Shown: positions 42,782 to 53,300 of the stretch, piece by piece
How positions within the stretch are numbered: the first letter of the stretch is position 1
Layout: every line of letters begins with the position of its first letter
Assembly: GCF_004353525.1 (NCBI RefSeq)
Contig: NZ_CP085524.1
Coordinates: forward strand, 186,001-250,000
Source: Zhaonella formicivorans
GTDB taxonomy: Bacteria > Bacillota > DUOV01 > Zhaonellaceae
Direction: 5' to 3'
DNA: 64,000 nucleotides
Notes under the pieces: model-generated
What the model was told of the DNA's origin: nothing
The model's input: only the letters and a program-made list of their open reading frames with translations
Database searches by the model: none
Translations under genes and position numbers: made by a program

Positions 42782-43172
42782 ATGACGATTGCAGAAGTAA
42801 GTGAAAAATTTGATATTCCACAGGATACACTTCGCTATTATGAACGCATCGGATTGATTCCTCGTGTGAACCGCAATAAAAGCGGAATCAGGGACTATAC
42901 GGAAGAAGATTGTAAGTGGGTTGAATTTATCAAATGTATGCGGAGTGCAGGTCTTCCGATTGAAGTATTGATTGAGTATGTTACACTGTTCCAACAAGGT
43001 GATGCGACCATTGAGGCCAGAAAAGAACTTTTAATCGAGCAGCGTAAGCAGTTAATTGCAAGAATGGAATGAAGATATGCAGAAAACACTGGAACGCCTG
43101 AATTATAAAATTGCAGTATATGAACAGGTGGTAGTTGAAAAAGAAAAAGAGCTAAAGAGATCGGAGAATTAA
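42782..43172 (+). pseudogene. MerR-family regulator, copy 1, 4-base insertion
   Basis: Identical to the intact copy at 46046 until residue 96, where ATGA is added (around 43,070) and translation ends after ARME. The DNA-binding part (TIAEVSEKFDIPQDTLRYYE) is complete but the C-terminal coiled-coil (QKTLERLNYKIAVYEQVVVE) is out of frame. MerR dimerises through that coil, so this copy is probably inactive. Confidence 0.88.
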
Positions 43173-43579
<407 letters not shown>

Positions 43580-43596
43580 AGCGATACGGCATATAA

Positions 43597-45606
43597 CCTG
43601 AGTTTTACAGGAAAAATGATTAAAAAAACCCGTTAGCCCAGTGTTTTCATGGGTTAGCGGGTTTTGTGTTTTGTCATAAAATTGTAGTGTATTTACGCTT
43701 ATTTTTTGTATTGCAAAATTTTTTTGATCTCGGCTTGAGACATAATTTTTTTACTTAAGTCAAAACCAAAGACAGACTCAATGGATTTTATTACATCATC
43801 TCGATAATCAAACAGATAATAATTTTGTTCCAAATAGGAGCAGGAATAGCTAATCAAGGAATTACGAATCTGCTTCACAGTATGTTTTTTCTCTAACATC
43901 TGTTCAAGAACCCTCATGATTACAAGTGCTACAAAACATACCAGAAAATGTGCTTCTACATGTTCATCTTTTTTAACATACACAGGTCTTGCCTTGAATT
44001 CACTCTTGATTATTTTGAAGGATTCCTCGATTTCCCAAAGCCCCTTGTAAATATCCCGAATTTCTGTATCAGATAAATGTTTTTCACTAGTAACAATGGA
44101 ATAGTATCCGTCATATTTTTCTTCTTCCTTAATCTTTGCTTCGTTCAGGGAAAGAATGAGTCCGTCAGGTATTTCGCCTGTTTCTTTTGAAAATTTGATA
44201 TTGTTTACATAGCCGGCGGCTCCAATGCTGGTAGCTCTTGTATATTTGCCGGGATTGGCAATCAGCTCTTTTGCCTTGGCAATAGCCTTATCCCTATCTT
44301 TTTTCTGTTTTAAGGCGTATTTTTCGGAATAGTAAACCATCTGTTTCTGATATATTTCCATTGTTCGGTCACGTTTACCATCCGTCCCCTTTAATTGGAT
44401 TTTTTTTGCATAAATCCGGGATTTGTGCTTAAAAGAGACGGTATTTCCATCCTTATCTTCTTCTGTGTCAATTAAGTAATCTTCCTGATTTAATACCCAT
44501 TCTTTGAATTGTTTGTCAGCACCGAGAACACTCTGTCCATAAACATAACCGTCATTCCCTGCCATGTCATCATGGTTCTTTCCAGAAAGAAATGCAGTAT
44601 TATCACTAGTGTTGAGTCCCCTGTCTGCCACAACGATAATACGTTCCAAGGCAAAATCTTTCTTTACACGGCGAATTGTTGGAAGGAGAGAGAGCTTTTC
44701 ACTTTCACCACCGGAAAAAGTATTGAAGGCTATGGGGATTCCATTTGAATCCATAAGGAGTCCCATCTGAATAATTGGATCTTTACGGTGCTCTTTGGAT
44801 GGACCACGCTTTTTTTGCCCCTTTTTAATCATGTTCCCGTCTTCATCGTATTCATCTTCATCCTCATAGGGGATCTCAAAGTAGTAATTGGTGACATCAT
44901 AGTATCCAAGTTGGTTATTTCTTCCTATAAGGTCGCATACCCGGCTATGAAGATGCCGTTGGATTTCGTTTGAATATGCGGCAAAGTAATCCAGGGCGCG
45001 GTAAATGTCAGCCAATGAAAAGTCAAAGGATTCAAAGAAGAAATTTTTGGTTTCAAAGGCGTTCTTTTTTGATGAAGGAAATAAAAAGCGATTAAAAATA
45101 AGCAGGCTGAATATACTGTTTAGGTTGTAATCCACGTTCAAAAACCTTTGCTTTTTCTGAAAATATTCCCTAAGACCAAGTAGGGAGTACACTGACTTTG
45201 GCACAACATAACCAAGATTTTTGCGCAATGCTGCTTGATCCGGCAGCTTGGCTGACAGGTTAAGTTCTAATGTTTTCTGACAAGTTTCACTCTTGGAACG
45301 TTCCTTTGCGACCTGCTTGAAATGAGCGATAGGATCAGAATATTTCTTTTCCAGATCTTCTAGATAGCCAAGTTTCTCAACAGTTTTTTGTTTTACCTTT
45401 CCATTCTGTCTGTAACCTTGGACAAAAGACAAATAGGGTTTACCATTACTCATGCTTATCTTTAGATACATAAATTCACCTCTAATCCCATTATATTGCA
45501 ATACACGACAATACACAACATAATTATGCATAAAGATTGACATAAAAAACGCCCGAATTCTCGGGCATTAAAGTTAATTTTGATATTTAGGTGCTGTAAA
45601 ACAACG
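43597..45606 (-). mobile_element. IS1634-family insertion sequence
   Basis: A 2.0-kb element with a full-length transposase. Ends carry short inverted repeats (GTTTTACAG at 43602 and CTGTAAAAC at 45594). A hairpin/terminator lies inside the left end (AACCCGTTAGCCCA at about 43,629 with its complement at 43,650) and a shorter one, GCCCGA/TCGGGC, inside the right end. It stands between the two direct copies of the 1.25-kb segment. Confidence 0.82.
43699..45471 (-). CDS. IS1634-family DDE transposase
   Basis: 590 residues when started at MYLKISMSNGKPYLSFVQGY (45471), which removes 24 residues of upstream open frame. Domains: N-terminal region, then LGYYDVTNYYFEIPYEDEDE, IVVADRGLNTSDNTAF (catalytic Asp), and GLWEIEESFKIIKSEFKARP (catalytic Glu with YREK-like context). 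Length matches the family, and the reading frame is intact, so this is probably the only currently active transposase in the window. Confidence 0.88.
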   Translation of the reverse strand: MYLKISMSNGKPYLSFVQGYRQNGKVKQKTVEKLGYLEDLEKKYSDPIAHFKQVAKERSKSETCQKTLELNLSAKLPDQAALRKNLGYVVPKSVYSLLGLREYFQKKQRFLNVDYNLNSIFSLLIFNRFLFPSSKKNAFETKNFFFESFDFSLADIYRALDYFAAYSNEIQRHLHSRVCDLIGRNNQLGYYDVTNYYFEIPYEDEDEYDEDGNMIKKGQKKRGPSKEHRKDPIIQMGLLMDSNGIPIAFNTFSGGESEKLSLLPTIRRVKKDFALERIIVVADRGLNTSDNTAFLSGKNHDDMAGNDGYVYGQSVLGADKQFKEWVLNQEDYLIDTEEDKDGNTVSFKHKSRIYAKKIQLKGTDGKRDRTMEIYQKQMVYYSEKYALKQKKDRDKAIAKAKELIANPGKYTRATSIGAAGYVNNIKFSKETGEIPDGLILSLNEAKIKEEEKYDGYYSIVTSEKHLSDTEIRDIYKGLWEIEESFKIIKSEFKARPVYVKKDEHVEAHFLVCFVALVIMRVLEQMLEKKHTVKQIRNSLISYSCSYLEQNYYLFDYRDDVIKSIESVFGFDLSKKIMSQAEIKKILQYKK

Positions 45607-45608
45607 GT

Positions 45609-45872
45609 GGTGCAAGAAACAATTGGCATAAACATCCGGGCGGACAGATTCTGCTTGTTACGGGAGGAAAAGGATATTATCAGGAAGAAGGCAAGCCTGT
45701 ACAGGTAATCAAGGAAGGCGACGTTGTAAAAATTCAACCAAATGTGAAACATTGGCATGGTGCTACGCCAGATAGTTGGTTTGTGCATGTCGGAATAAGC
45801 ACTAATCCTCAAAAAGGGGATGCCGAATGGCTGGAACCCGTAACGGATGAAGAGTATAGCAATTTAAAATAA
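45609..45872 (+). pseudogene. Cupin gene, 5'-truncated copy
   Basis: Identical to the 3' two-thirds of the cupin at 42192, starting at GARNNWHKHPGGQ. The IS1634-family end is 3 bases upstream. There is no start codon. Confidence 0.9.
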
Positions 45873-45989
45873 CATTAATTTTGGACAAAAAGCTGGATGA
45901 CTTGCAAGGTGGTTTGTCATTCAGCTTTTCTTACAGGTCAATGAAGTTACTCTGGAAAGTGAGAAAAGAATTTCTCTTTCTCAAAGGAG

Positions 45990-46020
45990 TTGACTTGGAG
46001 TTAACTCCAAGTGTTATGAT
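45990..46020 (+). promoter_or_regulatory. MerR-type promoter/operator, copy 2
   Basis: TTGACT (45990-45995), 19-base spacer with CTTGGAGTTAACTCCAAG, TATGAT (46015-46020), identical to copy 1. Confidence 0.88.
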
Positions 46021-46045
46021 ATCGGATATCAGGAGTTGAAACCAC

Positions 46046-46432
46046 ATGACGATTGCAGAAGTAAGTGAAAAATTTGATATTCCACAGGATACACTTCGCT
46101 ATTATGAACGCATCGGATTGATTCCTCGTGTGAACCGCAATAAAAGCGGAATCAGGGACTATACGGAAGAAGATTGTAAGTGGGTTGAATTTATCAAATG
46201 TATGCGGAGTGCAGGTCTTCCGATTGAAGTATTGATTGAGTATGTTACACTGTTCCAACAAGGTGATGCGACCATTGAGGCCAGAAAAGAACTTTTAATC
46301 GAGCAGCGTAAGCAGTTAATTGCAAGAATGGAAGATATGCAGAAAACACTGGAACGCCTGAATTATAAAATTGCAGTATATGAACAGGTGGTAGTTGAAA
46401 AAGAAAAAGAGCTAAAGAGATCGGAGAATTAA
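46046..46432 (+). CDS. MerR-family transcriptional regulator (intact copy)
   Basis: 128 residues. DNA-binding helix-turn-helix TIAEVSEKFDIPQDTLRYYE then RIGLIPRVNRNKSGIRDYTE, followed by a coiled-coil (EDMQKTLERLNYKIAVYEQV). No Cys-rich metal loop, so it is of the effector-unknown, aldehyde or redox-associated type that neighbours aldo/keto reductases. The promoter with its dyad lies immediately upstream, indicating autoregulation. It can probably still act at all three operators of the window. Confidence 0.9.
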   Translation: MTIAEVSEKFDIPQDTLRYYERIGLIPRVNRNKSGIRDYTEEDCKWVEFIKCMRSAGLPIEVLIEYVTLFQQGDATIEARKELLIEQRKQLIARMEDMQKTLERLNYKIAVYEQVVVEKEKELKRSEN

Positions 46433-46839
<407 letters not shown>

Positions 46840-46895
46840 AGCGATACGGCATATAATAATAGTAAAAGATGTGCTTTGAAAAGAAGGTGGACCCA

Positions 46896-47078
46896 ATGGC
46901 AACTGTTTCCTTTGATAAGAACATTATTATCAGGGAACCGGAAGCGGTTGAGAAGTTGGTAGAGGTGCTTTCATCTTTAGACGTGAAGCCTGTCAACCAA
47001 AAACTGACTTCCGCAGAGGCGATGGCAAGGGGTGAAGAGATATTAAGACGCTGCTTATCGCTCTCGAAAAATTCTTAG
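46896..47078 (+). CDS. Small antitoxin-like protein
   Basis: 60 residues starting MATVSFDKNIIIREPEAVEK behind GAAGGTGG, then LVEVLSSLDVKPVNQKLTSA. The N-terminal strand and helix plus an acidic, helical C-terminus recall short antitoxins. The next gene starts 2 bases after its TAG. Family not recognised; classification as antitoxin is by layout only. Confidence 0.5.
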   Translation: MATVSFDKNIIIREPEAVEKLVEVLSSLDVKPVNQKLTSAEAMARGEEILRRCLSLSKNS

Positions 47079-47080
47079 AG

Positions 47081-47617
47081 ATGGCTTCCGAGGAAAAGGT
47101 ATCGGAAGTCATTTCTGTTTTTAAATGCGAAAAAGACCCGGATATAGAAAACTTTTTAAAGGAAAAGGCCATTATCTATGAACGGAAAGCCAAGAGCCGT
47201 ACATACCTGGTATTTGATGAAGAGGCAATGCTGGCAGGAGAATTCAAGCTTCTCACATATTTTGCGATAGCCATGCAGACGCTTAAAATCCCAGAAGGTA
47301 CAAGCCCGTCTCAAATACGTAGACTTGATGGGCTTTATTCAAGAAAAGGCGACGGAATGATTACTGAAATACCAGCCTTTTTAATTGGTCAGCTTGGAAA
47401 GAACAGTTTATATGCTGACAAAATAACCGGAGACGCGGTAATGGATTATGCGATTTCCGTTATTTTCAGGGTGCAGGAGTTAATCGGAGGCAGGGTTGTT
47501 TTTGTAGAATGTCAGGACAAGCCTAGGCTTATTGACTTTTATTCTAGAAACGGTTTCAGAGTATTTCGCCAGGACCCTGAGGACAAGTTAATTCAAATGG
47601 TGCGTTTGCTTAAGTGA
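47081..47617 (+). CDS. GNAT-like acetyltransferase, possible toxin
   Basis: 178 residues. NFLKEKAIIYERKAKSRTYL, FKLLTYFAIAMQTLKIPEG and FLIGQLGKNSLYADKITGDA followed by VFVECQDKPRLIDFYSRNGF show the GNAT fold (acetyl-CoA pocket region QLGKN and the terminal FYSRNGFRVF). GNAT toxins that acetylate aminoacyl-tRNA pair with small antitoxins, and the 2-base spacing to the small gene suggests such a pair. It could equally be an ordinary acetyltransferase. Confidence 0.65.
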   Translation: MASEEKVSEVISVFKCEKDPDIENFLKEKAIIYERKAKSRTYLVFDEEAMLAGEFKLLTYFAIAMQTLKIPEGTSPSQIRRLDGLYSRKGDGMITEIPAFLIGQLGKNSLYADKITGDAVMDYAISVIFRVQELIGGRVVFVECQDKPRLIDFYSRNGFRVFRQDPEDKLIQMVRLLK

Positions 47618-47845
47618 AAAAATCACGTATAGTACAGTGAAAGTACAGTAAGGTGCCAGTGACATGTCGTTTTTTAGTGTTAAAATTTAAACTGGGTTTG
47701 GACTGCCGCAGACCGGCTGCGATCCAATTCCAAGCTTAAGCTTTCAAGTATTCAGAAAGGCAATTGCTGAAACAACTGCTTTCTGCAATGAAAAAGGTAT
47801 TGAGGTAGGCCGGGTAAAATTTTGAAAAGAGAGAGATGAAATAAC

Positions 47846-48214
47846 ATGAGCCGACAGGATATCTATAAGAAAGTATGGAAATACGCCGGCGAATTGATTG
47901 CCGAAAAAGGTTACGTGAGCCCGGTTGAACTGCTCATCAAAATGGGCCGGTTGAGACCTGAGCAAGTTGAAGAGTGGCGATTTAAACGCATCCCTTATTT
48001 GGAGCGGGCCATTATCGGGAATTTGTCCAAAATGAATACCATTTTACTTGCACTTCGGTATTTTGCCGGGTCGGCGGAGTTGAAACCATCTGTAACAGTA
48101 TATGCTTCATGGGGAAAAGGTCCTAAGCAACGTTTGCGATTTTCCAAGTCTGGCAATCCTTACGTAGAAAAAATGTATGCGACCCATTATGTTCTAAATC
48201 AGAGTAAATCCTAA
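47846..48214 (+). CDS. Conserved hypothetical protein
   Basis: 122 residues. MSRQDIYKKVWKYAGELIAE then YVSPVELLIKMGRLRPEQVE and GPKQRLRFSKSGNPYVEKMY. Start ATG 47846 behind GAGAGAGATGAAAT. No domain recognised. Basic and compact; similar proteins of unknown function occur widely in clostridial accessory DNA. Upstream 47,618-47,845 has no gene. Confidence 0.6.
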   Translation: MSRQDIYKKVWKYAGELIAEKGYVSPVELLIKMGRLRPEQVEEWRFKRIPYLERAIIGNLSKMNTILLALRYFAGSAELKPSVTVYASWGKGPKQRLRFSKSGNPYVEKMYATHYVLNQSKS

Positions 48215-48409
48215 CTACCAAAGCCTTCGGGATGGGGCGCCGCTTTTCAATTGCCCGGGCATATAGTTAATAACACCTTGAGGAAAAGACCTTTTGAGAT
48301 TTTTAGCCGTGCCACAAAAAGATCAAACAAAAAAAACACCAGACAAAAAAAGCTATTGCCGTATCACCGGAGATATGTTAAATTAATAGTTAGATTAGAA
48401 AGAGCAACG

Positions 48410-48455
48410 GCGCTCTTAAAAGATTATTAATCTTTTAAGGGCGCTTTTTATTTTT
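48410..48455 (+). terminator. Terminator-like hairpin in the glnN leader
   Basis: GCGCTCTTAAAAGATT (48410-48425) pairs with AATCTTTTAAGGGCGC (48428-48443), almost perfectly, followed by TTTTTATTTTTTATTAC. It is 32 bases before the glutamine synthetase start. If transcription begins upstream (TTGCCG and TTAAAT-like boxes at about 48,353-48,382), it lies in the leader and could attenuate. Otherwise it ends an upstream transcript. Confidence 0.75.
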
Positions 48456-48486
48456 TATTACAAATTTTTCAAGACTGGGAAGGGGA

Positions 48487-50586
48487 ATGAAAATGGAGAT
48501 TTTTGGTGCAAATGTTTTTAATGATGCTGTAATGCGTGAGAGGTTACCTAAGAACGTTTACAAATCGTTGAGCAATACTATAGACAAGGGTTTACCACTT
48601 GACCCTTCTGTGGCCGAAGTTGTAGCCAATGCTATGAAAGACTGGGCCATTGAGAAAGGGGCCACCCACTTTACCCATTGGTTTCAACCTATGACCGGCT
48701 TTACTGCTGAGAAACATGATTCCTTTATTTCGCCTACATCGGATGGTAAAGTCATAATGGAGTTTTCAGGTAAAGAATTAATTAAAGGTGAACCTGATGC
48801 CTCTTCTTTCCCCAGCGGAGGGCTGCGGGCCACTTTCGAGGCCAGAGGTTATACTGCCTGGGATTGCACGTCGCCAGCGTTCATTAAGGAAGACGGTGGG
48901 GCCAAGATCTTATGTATTCCAACTGCCTTTTGCTCTTATACCGGAGAAGCTTTAGACAAGAAAACACCACTGTTACGTTCAATGGAAGCGCTTTCAAAAC
49001 AAGCCATCCGTGTCTTACGCCTTTTTGGCAATGAGACCAGCACCAGGGTAATCACTACTGTTGGTCCGGAACAAGAATATTTCTTAATAGACAAAAAATT
49101 TTATGACAACCGGATGGATTTAATGTTAACCGGTCGCACCCTTTTTGGAGCAATGCCTCCCAAAGGCCAGGAATTAGAAGACCATTACTTTGGTAGTATT
49201 AAAGAACGAGTTGCTGCCTTTATGAAAGAATTGAATATAGAATTGTGGAAACTTGGCATTTTGGCCAAAACGCAGCATAATGAAGTGGCACCGGGTCAGT
49301 TTGAAATTGCTCCCATTTTTGCCTCAACCAATATTGCCACGGACCATAACCAACTAGTAATGGATGTTATGAAAAAAGTAGCAATTAGACACGACCTGGT
49401 ATGTCTGCTGCATGAAAAACCTTTTGCCGGGGTTAACGGTTCCGGGAAACATAACAACTGGTCACTGGCTACGGATGACGGGCAAAACCTGCTTGAACCG
49501 GGAAATACTCCTCATGAAAATGCCCAGTTCTTAACATTCCTGTGCGCAGTCATTAAGGCTGTGGATGATTATGCTGAATTACTGAGACTATCGGCAGCTA
49601 ATCCCGGCAATGATCATCGTCTTGGCGCTAATGAGGCTCCACCTGCAATTATTTCTATCTTCTTGGGAGAGCAAATGTCCGATATTCTTGAGCAATTGGC
49701 CAACGGTGGAGTTAAAAGCTCCAAACAAGGCGGTACCATTACTGTGGGGGTATCTACTTTACCAACTTTAGTTAAAGATGTGACAGACAGAAACAGGACT
49801 TCACCCTTCGCATTTACCGGCAATAAGTTCGAATTCCGGATGGTCCCTTCTTCGCTGTCAATCGCGGGACCTAACGTGGTACTAAATACCATTGTGGCAG
49901 AAGTGCTTAGCCAAATCGCAGACCGTTTAGAACAGGCCACTGACTTTAATACAGAATTACAAAAGATTCTAGGGGAAATTGCCCGCAACCACAAGCGAAT
50001 TATCTTTGACGGCAACGGTTATTCTGAAGAATGGGTTGCGGAAGCGGAAAAACGTGGCTTGCCAAATATCAAGTCCATGGTAGATGCAGTACCGCACCTG
50101 ATTACGGAAAAATCGGTTAAACTTTTTGAGAAGCATAACGTATTCAGCGAAGTTGAGTTGCACTCCCGCTATGAGATTTTAATGGAACAATACTGCAAGC
50201 AAATTAATATTGAGGCCCAAACCATGATTCATATGGCAAAAAGGCAAATTCTGCCTGCTGTGGTTAAGTATGCAACGAATTTGGCCGCTTCTATTAATAC
50301 TATTAAAAATGCTTCTGCCCAAGCCGATGTTTCGGCTCAAGAGGATATTTTAAACGAAGTATCAGCATTACTTGCTTCGTTTAAGCAAAAAGTATATAAC
50401 CTTGAGGCGTTAGCAGAGGAAGCCAAAGCTATGGAAGAAGACCTTTACAAAAAAGGCGTTTTTTATCGCGATGTTGTCTTTAAAGCAATGAATTCTCTAC
50501 GTGCTGACGCTGATAAATTGGAAACACTGGTCGACGCAGAACTTTGGCCAATACCCACCTATGCTCAAATGTTATTTATGCTCTAA
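48487..50586 (+). CDS. glnN: Glutamine synthetase type III
   Basis: 699 residues (or 697 from ATG 48493), normal for GSIII. Motifs: [20 protein letters not shown] near residue 115, [14 protein letters not shown] (glutamate and metal binding), [36 protein letters not shown] (ATP site), [17 protein letters not shown] and [15 protein letters not shown]. It makes glutamine from glutamate, ammonium and ATP. GGGAAGGGGA is the ribosome site. A terminator-like leader hairpin lies upstream and a strong terminator downstream, so it is transcribed alone. Confidence 0.96.
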   Translation: MKMEIFGANVFNDAVMRERLPKNVYKSLSNTIDKGLPLDPSVAEVVANAMKDWAIEKGATHFTHWFQPMTGFTAEKHDSFISPTSDGKVIMEFSGKELIKGEPDASSFPSGGLRATFEARGYTAWDCTSPAFIKEDGGAKILCIPTAFCSYTGEALDKKTPLLRSMEALSKQAIRVLRLFGNETSTRVITTVGPEQEYFLIDKKFYDNRMDLMLTGRTLFGAMPPKGQELEDHYFGSIKERVAAFMKELNIELWKLGILAKTQHNEVAPGQFEIAPIFASTNIATDHNQLVMDVMKKVAIRHDLVCLLHEKPFAGVNGSGKHNNWSLATDDGQNLLEPGNTPHENAQFLTFLCAVIKAVDDYAELLRLSAANPGNDHRLGANEAPPAIISIFLGEQMSDILEQLANGGVKSSKQGGTITVGVSTLPTLVKDVTDRNRTSPFAFTGNKFEFRMVPSSLSIAGPNVVLNTIVAEVLSQIADRLEQATDFNTELQKILGEIARNHKRIIFDGNGYSEEWVAEAEKRGLPNIKSMVDAVPHLITEKSVKLFEKHNVFSEVELHSRYEILMEQYCKQINIEAQTMIHMAKRQILPAVVKYATNLAASINTIKNASAQADVSAQEDILNEVSALLASFKQKVYNLEALAEEAKAMEEDLYKKGVFYRDVVFKAMNSLRADADKLETLVDAELWPIPTYAQMLFML

Positions 50587-50597
50587 CAAATAACAAA

Positions 50598-50637
50598 AGA
50601 CCTGAGCTGCCGGGAAACCGGCTACTCAGGCCTTTTA
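50598..50637. terminator. Terminator downstream of glnN
   Basis: CCTGAGCTGCCGG (50601-50613) pairs with CCGGCTACTCAGG (50618-50630) with an internal mismatch, followed by CCTTTT on the plus strand and preceded by AAAAG, so it may act in both directions. Confidence 0.85.
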
Positions 50638-50652
50638 AATGCGCCAAAGGAG

Positions 50653-50835
50653 TTACTCCACAACTTCTTTAACAGGTTTGTTGACAGCTTTCGCCACATC
50701 ATGGTCTAATTTACTTCCTCTGGGGTCACTAAATTTTTGCACAAAATCGGCAGATTCAGTTATACCTGCCATATATGTTTCATTTTTTTGACTTCCCTTG
50801 GACTTTTTATCTGTGGCACCGGCTTTCCGCACCAT
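50653..50835 (-). CDS. Small hypothetical protein
   Basis: 60 residues starting MVRKAGATDKKSKGSQKNET, then GITESADFVQKFSDPRGSKL. The AAAGGAGGT ribosome site is strong at correct spacing on the minus strand. Basic N-terminus, hydrophilic overall, possibly DNA or spore associated. No family recognised. It faces the glnN terminator. Confidence 0.65.
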   Translation of the reverse strand: MVRKAGATDKKSKGSQKNETYMAGITESADFVQKFSDPRGSKLDHDVAKAVNKPVKEVVE

Positions 50836-51022
50836 TCTACTTACCTCCTTTAGGAAATACCTACTTACTTACTTATTTAGTGTATCCCTTTTAGCAAATT
50901 GGGATGCATATACCGTCAATTTTTGAACTGGCTGAATTGGTCCAAGGTGTTTTTTGCAATAAATATAGTGTATAATAACAAGAGTAAACGAATGTTAATC
51001 ACTAAAAAGAAGGAGAAGGTTC

Positions 51023-52234
51023 ATGGTCGAAAAAATCAGAATGAACACACCGCTGGTGGAAATGGACGGCGACGAGATGACCAGGGTCATCTGGCAAATG
51101 ATCAAGGACATTTTACTTACACCATACATAGACCTGAAAACCGAGTATTACGATCTCGGTCTGAAAAAAAGGGATGAAACCGAAGACCAGATAACAATTG
51201 ACGCCGCTCTGGCTACCAAAAAGTATGGTGTGGCGGTTAAATGCGCCACTATTACACCCAACGCCCAGCGGGTTGAAGAGTACAATCTGAAACAAATGTG
51301 GAAAAGCCCCAACGGCACCATCAGGGCTATTTTGGATGGCACAGTTTTCCGGGCACCCATTATTGTCGATAGCATCAAACCATTCGTCAGGACCTGGAAA
51401 AAACCCATTACCATAGCCAGGCATGCTTACGGGGATGTTTATAAGGATGTTGAGTTCCGGGTGGAAGGGCCTGGCAAAGCGGAGCTGGTTTTCACTTCTG
51501 AAAGCGGCGATGTATCGAGGCAGACAATACATGAGTTTAGGGATGCCGGAATTATCTTGGGAATGCATAACTTGGACAAGTCCATTGAGAGTTTTGCCAG
51601 GGCATGTTTCAACTACGCTTTAGACCAAAAGCAGGACCTGTGGTTTGCCACCAAAGATACCATTTCTAAAAAATATGATCATAGGTTTAAAGATATTTTC
51701 CAGGAAATTTATGACAACGAATATAAAGAGAAATTTGCAGCTGCCGGCATAGAGTATTTCTATACTCTCATTGATGACGCCGTGGCCCGGGTAATCAGAT
51801 CGGAAGGTGGCATGATCTGGGCCTGCAAGAATTATGACGGGGATGTCATGTCTGACATGGTTGCTACCGCTTTTGGCAGCCTGGCAATGATGACCTCCGT
51901 GCTGGTATCGCCGGAGGGCAATTACGAGTTTGAAGCTGCCCACGGCACAGTGACCAGGCATTATTATAGATACCTAAAAGGGGAGGAAACTTCCACCAAC
52001 CCCATGGCTACTATTTTTGCCTGGACCGGTGCCCTCAGGAAGCGGGGCGAACTGGATGGGATTAATGAGCTTATGGGATTTGCCGATAAGCTAGAGGGTG
52101 CATCTATCAAAACCATTGAAGACGGGGTAATGACCAAAGATCTAGCGGAACTGTCAGTAGCTGAAAATAAACGCATTGTTAATACGGAAGAGTTTCTGAA
52201 AGAGATAAATAAGCGCTTAGTTGAAATGATGTAA
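51023..52234 (+). CDS. icd: NADP-dependent isocitrate dehydrogenase
   Basis: 403 residues of the type II, eukaryote-like dimeric form. [20 protein letters not shown] (isocitrate-binding Ser and Arg), [46 protein letters not shown] (metal-binding Asp) and [15 protein letters not shown] (NADP site) are complete. It oxidises isocitrate to 2-oxoglutarate and thereby feeds glutamate/glutamine synthesis, in line with glutamine synthetase just upstream. AAGGAGAAGG is the ribosome site; TATAAT (50971) is a probable -10. A terminator follows. Confidence 0.95.
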   Translation: MVEKIRMNTPLVEMDGDEMTRVIWQMIKDILLTPYIDLKTEYYDLGLKKRDETEDQITIDAALATKKYGVAVKCATITPNAQRVEEYNLKQMWKSPNGTIRAILDGTVFRAPIIVDSIKPFVRTWKKPITIARHAYGDVYKDVEFRVEGPGKAELVFTSESGDVSRQTIHEFRDAGIILGMHNLDKSIESFARACFNYALDQKQDLWFATKDTISKKYDHRFKDIFQEIYDNEYKEKFAAAGIEYFYTLIDDAVARVIRSEGGMIWACKNYDGDVMSDMVATAFGSLAMMTSVLVSPEGNYEFEAAHGTVTRHYYRYLKGEETSTNPMATIFAWTGALRKRGELDGINELMGFADKLEGASIKTIEDGVMTKDLAELSVAENKRIVNTEEFLKEINKRLVEMM

Positions 52235-52259
52235 TTTTTGAAGGGTTGCATCAAACGTT

Positions 52260-52295
52260 AGCCTATGTAGTGGATGAAACTATATAGGCTTTTTG
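52260..52295 (+). terminator. Terminator downstream of icd
   Basis: AGCCTATGTAGT (52260-52271) pairs with ACTATATAGGCT (52279-52290) with one mismatch, then TTTTTG. Confidence 0.88.
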
Positions 52296-52422
52296 TATTT
52301 TAAATCAAGTATCTAAAGATATGGGCGTTTTAACATTTGCGTCCATAATTAAAATTCCTCTAGATAAAAAAAATTAAAATTTTTTTCGTATCTCTGCTAA
52401 CCAGGGAGGAAAATGAGTATAA

Positions 52423-53226
52423 ATGTTTAATTATCAAATTATCAGCTTATCTGAGGAGTTGCGTCAAATGAACAGTAACAATGTAAAAAAAATCCAAAAG
52501 TTTTCTGCAGTCCAGCAAGCACTGGAAAGTCTTCGGAAATATATTTGCGAATTGGATACCAGGAATGAACACCGTTTGCCTTCCGAGGAAGAATTAGCCC
52601 AGCAGTTGGGCATTAGCCGCCTAACAGTACGCGAGGCGCTGGCTGTTTTAGAGAGCGATGGTGTAATTGCCCGTTCCCAGGGTAAAGGCACGGTGATCAA
52701 TTCGTTTGTCCCGCGGTTGACAAGCAGGATTGATACTAGCCGGGAGATTGATACTTTTTTGCAGGATAATGGCTATAAAACATCTTCTCGGGTGTTGGGC
52801 TTCGCCTGGCGGCAGGCAGATAAAGACGAGGCAACTAAATTGGGGATCAGCGAGGGTGAAGATATTTTGGTTGTCAAAAAAGTTTTTATGGCTGATGCAA
52901 TTGTTGCGGCTTTCTATGTGGACCGCACCCCCAGGAGCCTCTTCAGGCATGAAGATTTTACCGAACAAGATTTGGAAAAGTCTATGTTTACCTTTATAGA
53001 AAATATTTGCAACCGGCAAATAACCCATGATGTGCTGGAAATTATCCCCGTAGTGTCCGATGAAGAACTGTCTAAGGTTTTTAATGTGCCTCTTTTAACC
53101 CCTTTATTACGCCTTGATGTTCTAGAATATGCGGAAGACGGGGTCCCACTTATGTACAACTCTGAATACTATACGGACAAGTTTATCCGTTTCACGCTTT
53201 GCAGGAATGTGGCTTTTACGTCTTAA
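52423..53226 (+). CDS. GntR-family regulator with UTRA domain
   Basis: 267 residues from ATG 52423, although MNSNNVKK (52468) is an alternative start. The winged helix LPSEEELAQQLGISRLTVRE then ALAVLESDGVIARSQGKGTV is typical, and the C-terminal UTRA domain has LGISEGEDILVVKKVFMADA and PLLRLDVLEYAEDGVPLMYN. GntR/UTRA regulators sense a small metabolite; by position it controls the nucleoside cluster that starts 75 bases downstream. A short upstream ATG-TAA overlaps. Confidence 0.88.
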   Translation: MFNYQIISLSEELRQMNSNNVKKIQKFSAVQQALESLRKYICELDTRNEHRLPSEEELAQQLGISRLTVREALAVLESDGVIARSQGKGTVINSFVPRLTSRIDTSREIDTFLQDNGYKTSSRVLGFAWRQADKDEATKLGISEGEDILVVKKVFMADAIVAAFYVDRTPRSLFRHEDFTEQDLEKSMFTFIENICNRQITHDVLEIIPVVSDEELSKVFNVPLLTPLLRLDVLEYAEDGVPLMYNSEYYTDKFIRFTLCRNVAFTS

Positions 53227-53300
53227 GAAGTTGTGCATTACCCTCTGGGAAATTTCTGTTTCCCAGGGGTCAAAAAAATAAACTAAAGGGAGGATGCTTG

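Noticed and set aside
52290-52423. Purine riboswitch in front of the nucleoside cluster
   Set aside because: The interval lacks the conserved purine aptamer core and is mostly AT-rich; only a weak GGGCG/CGTCC pairing is present.
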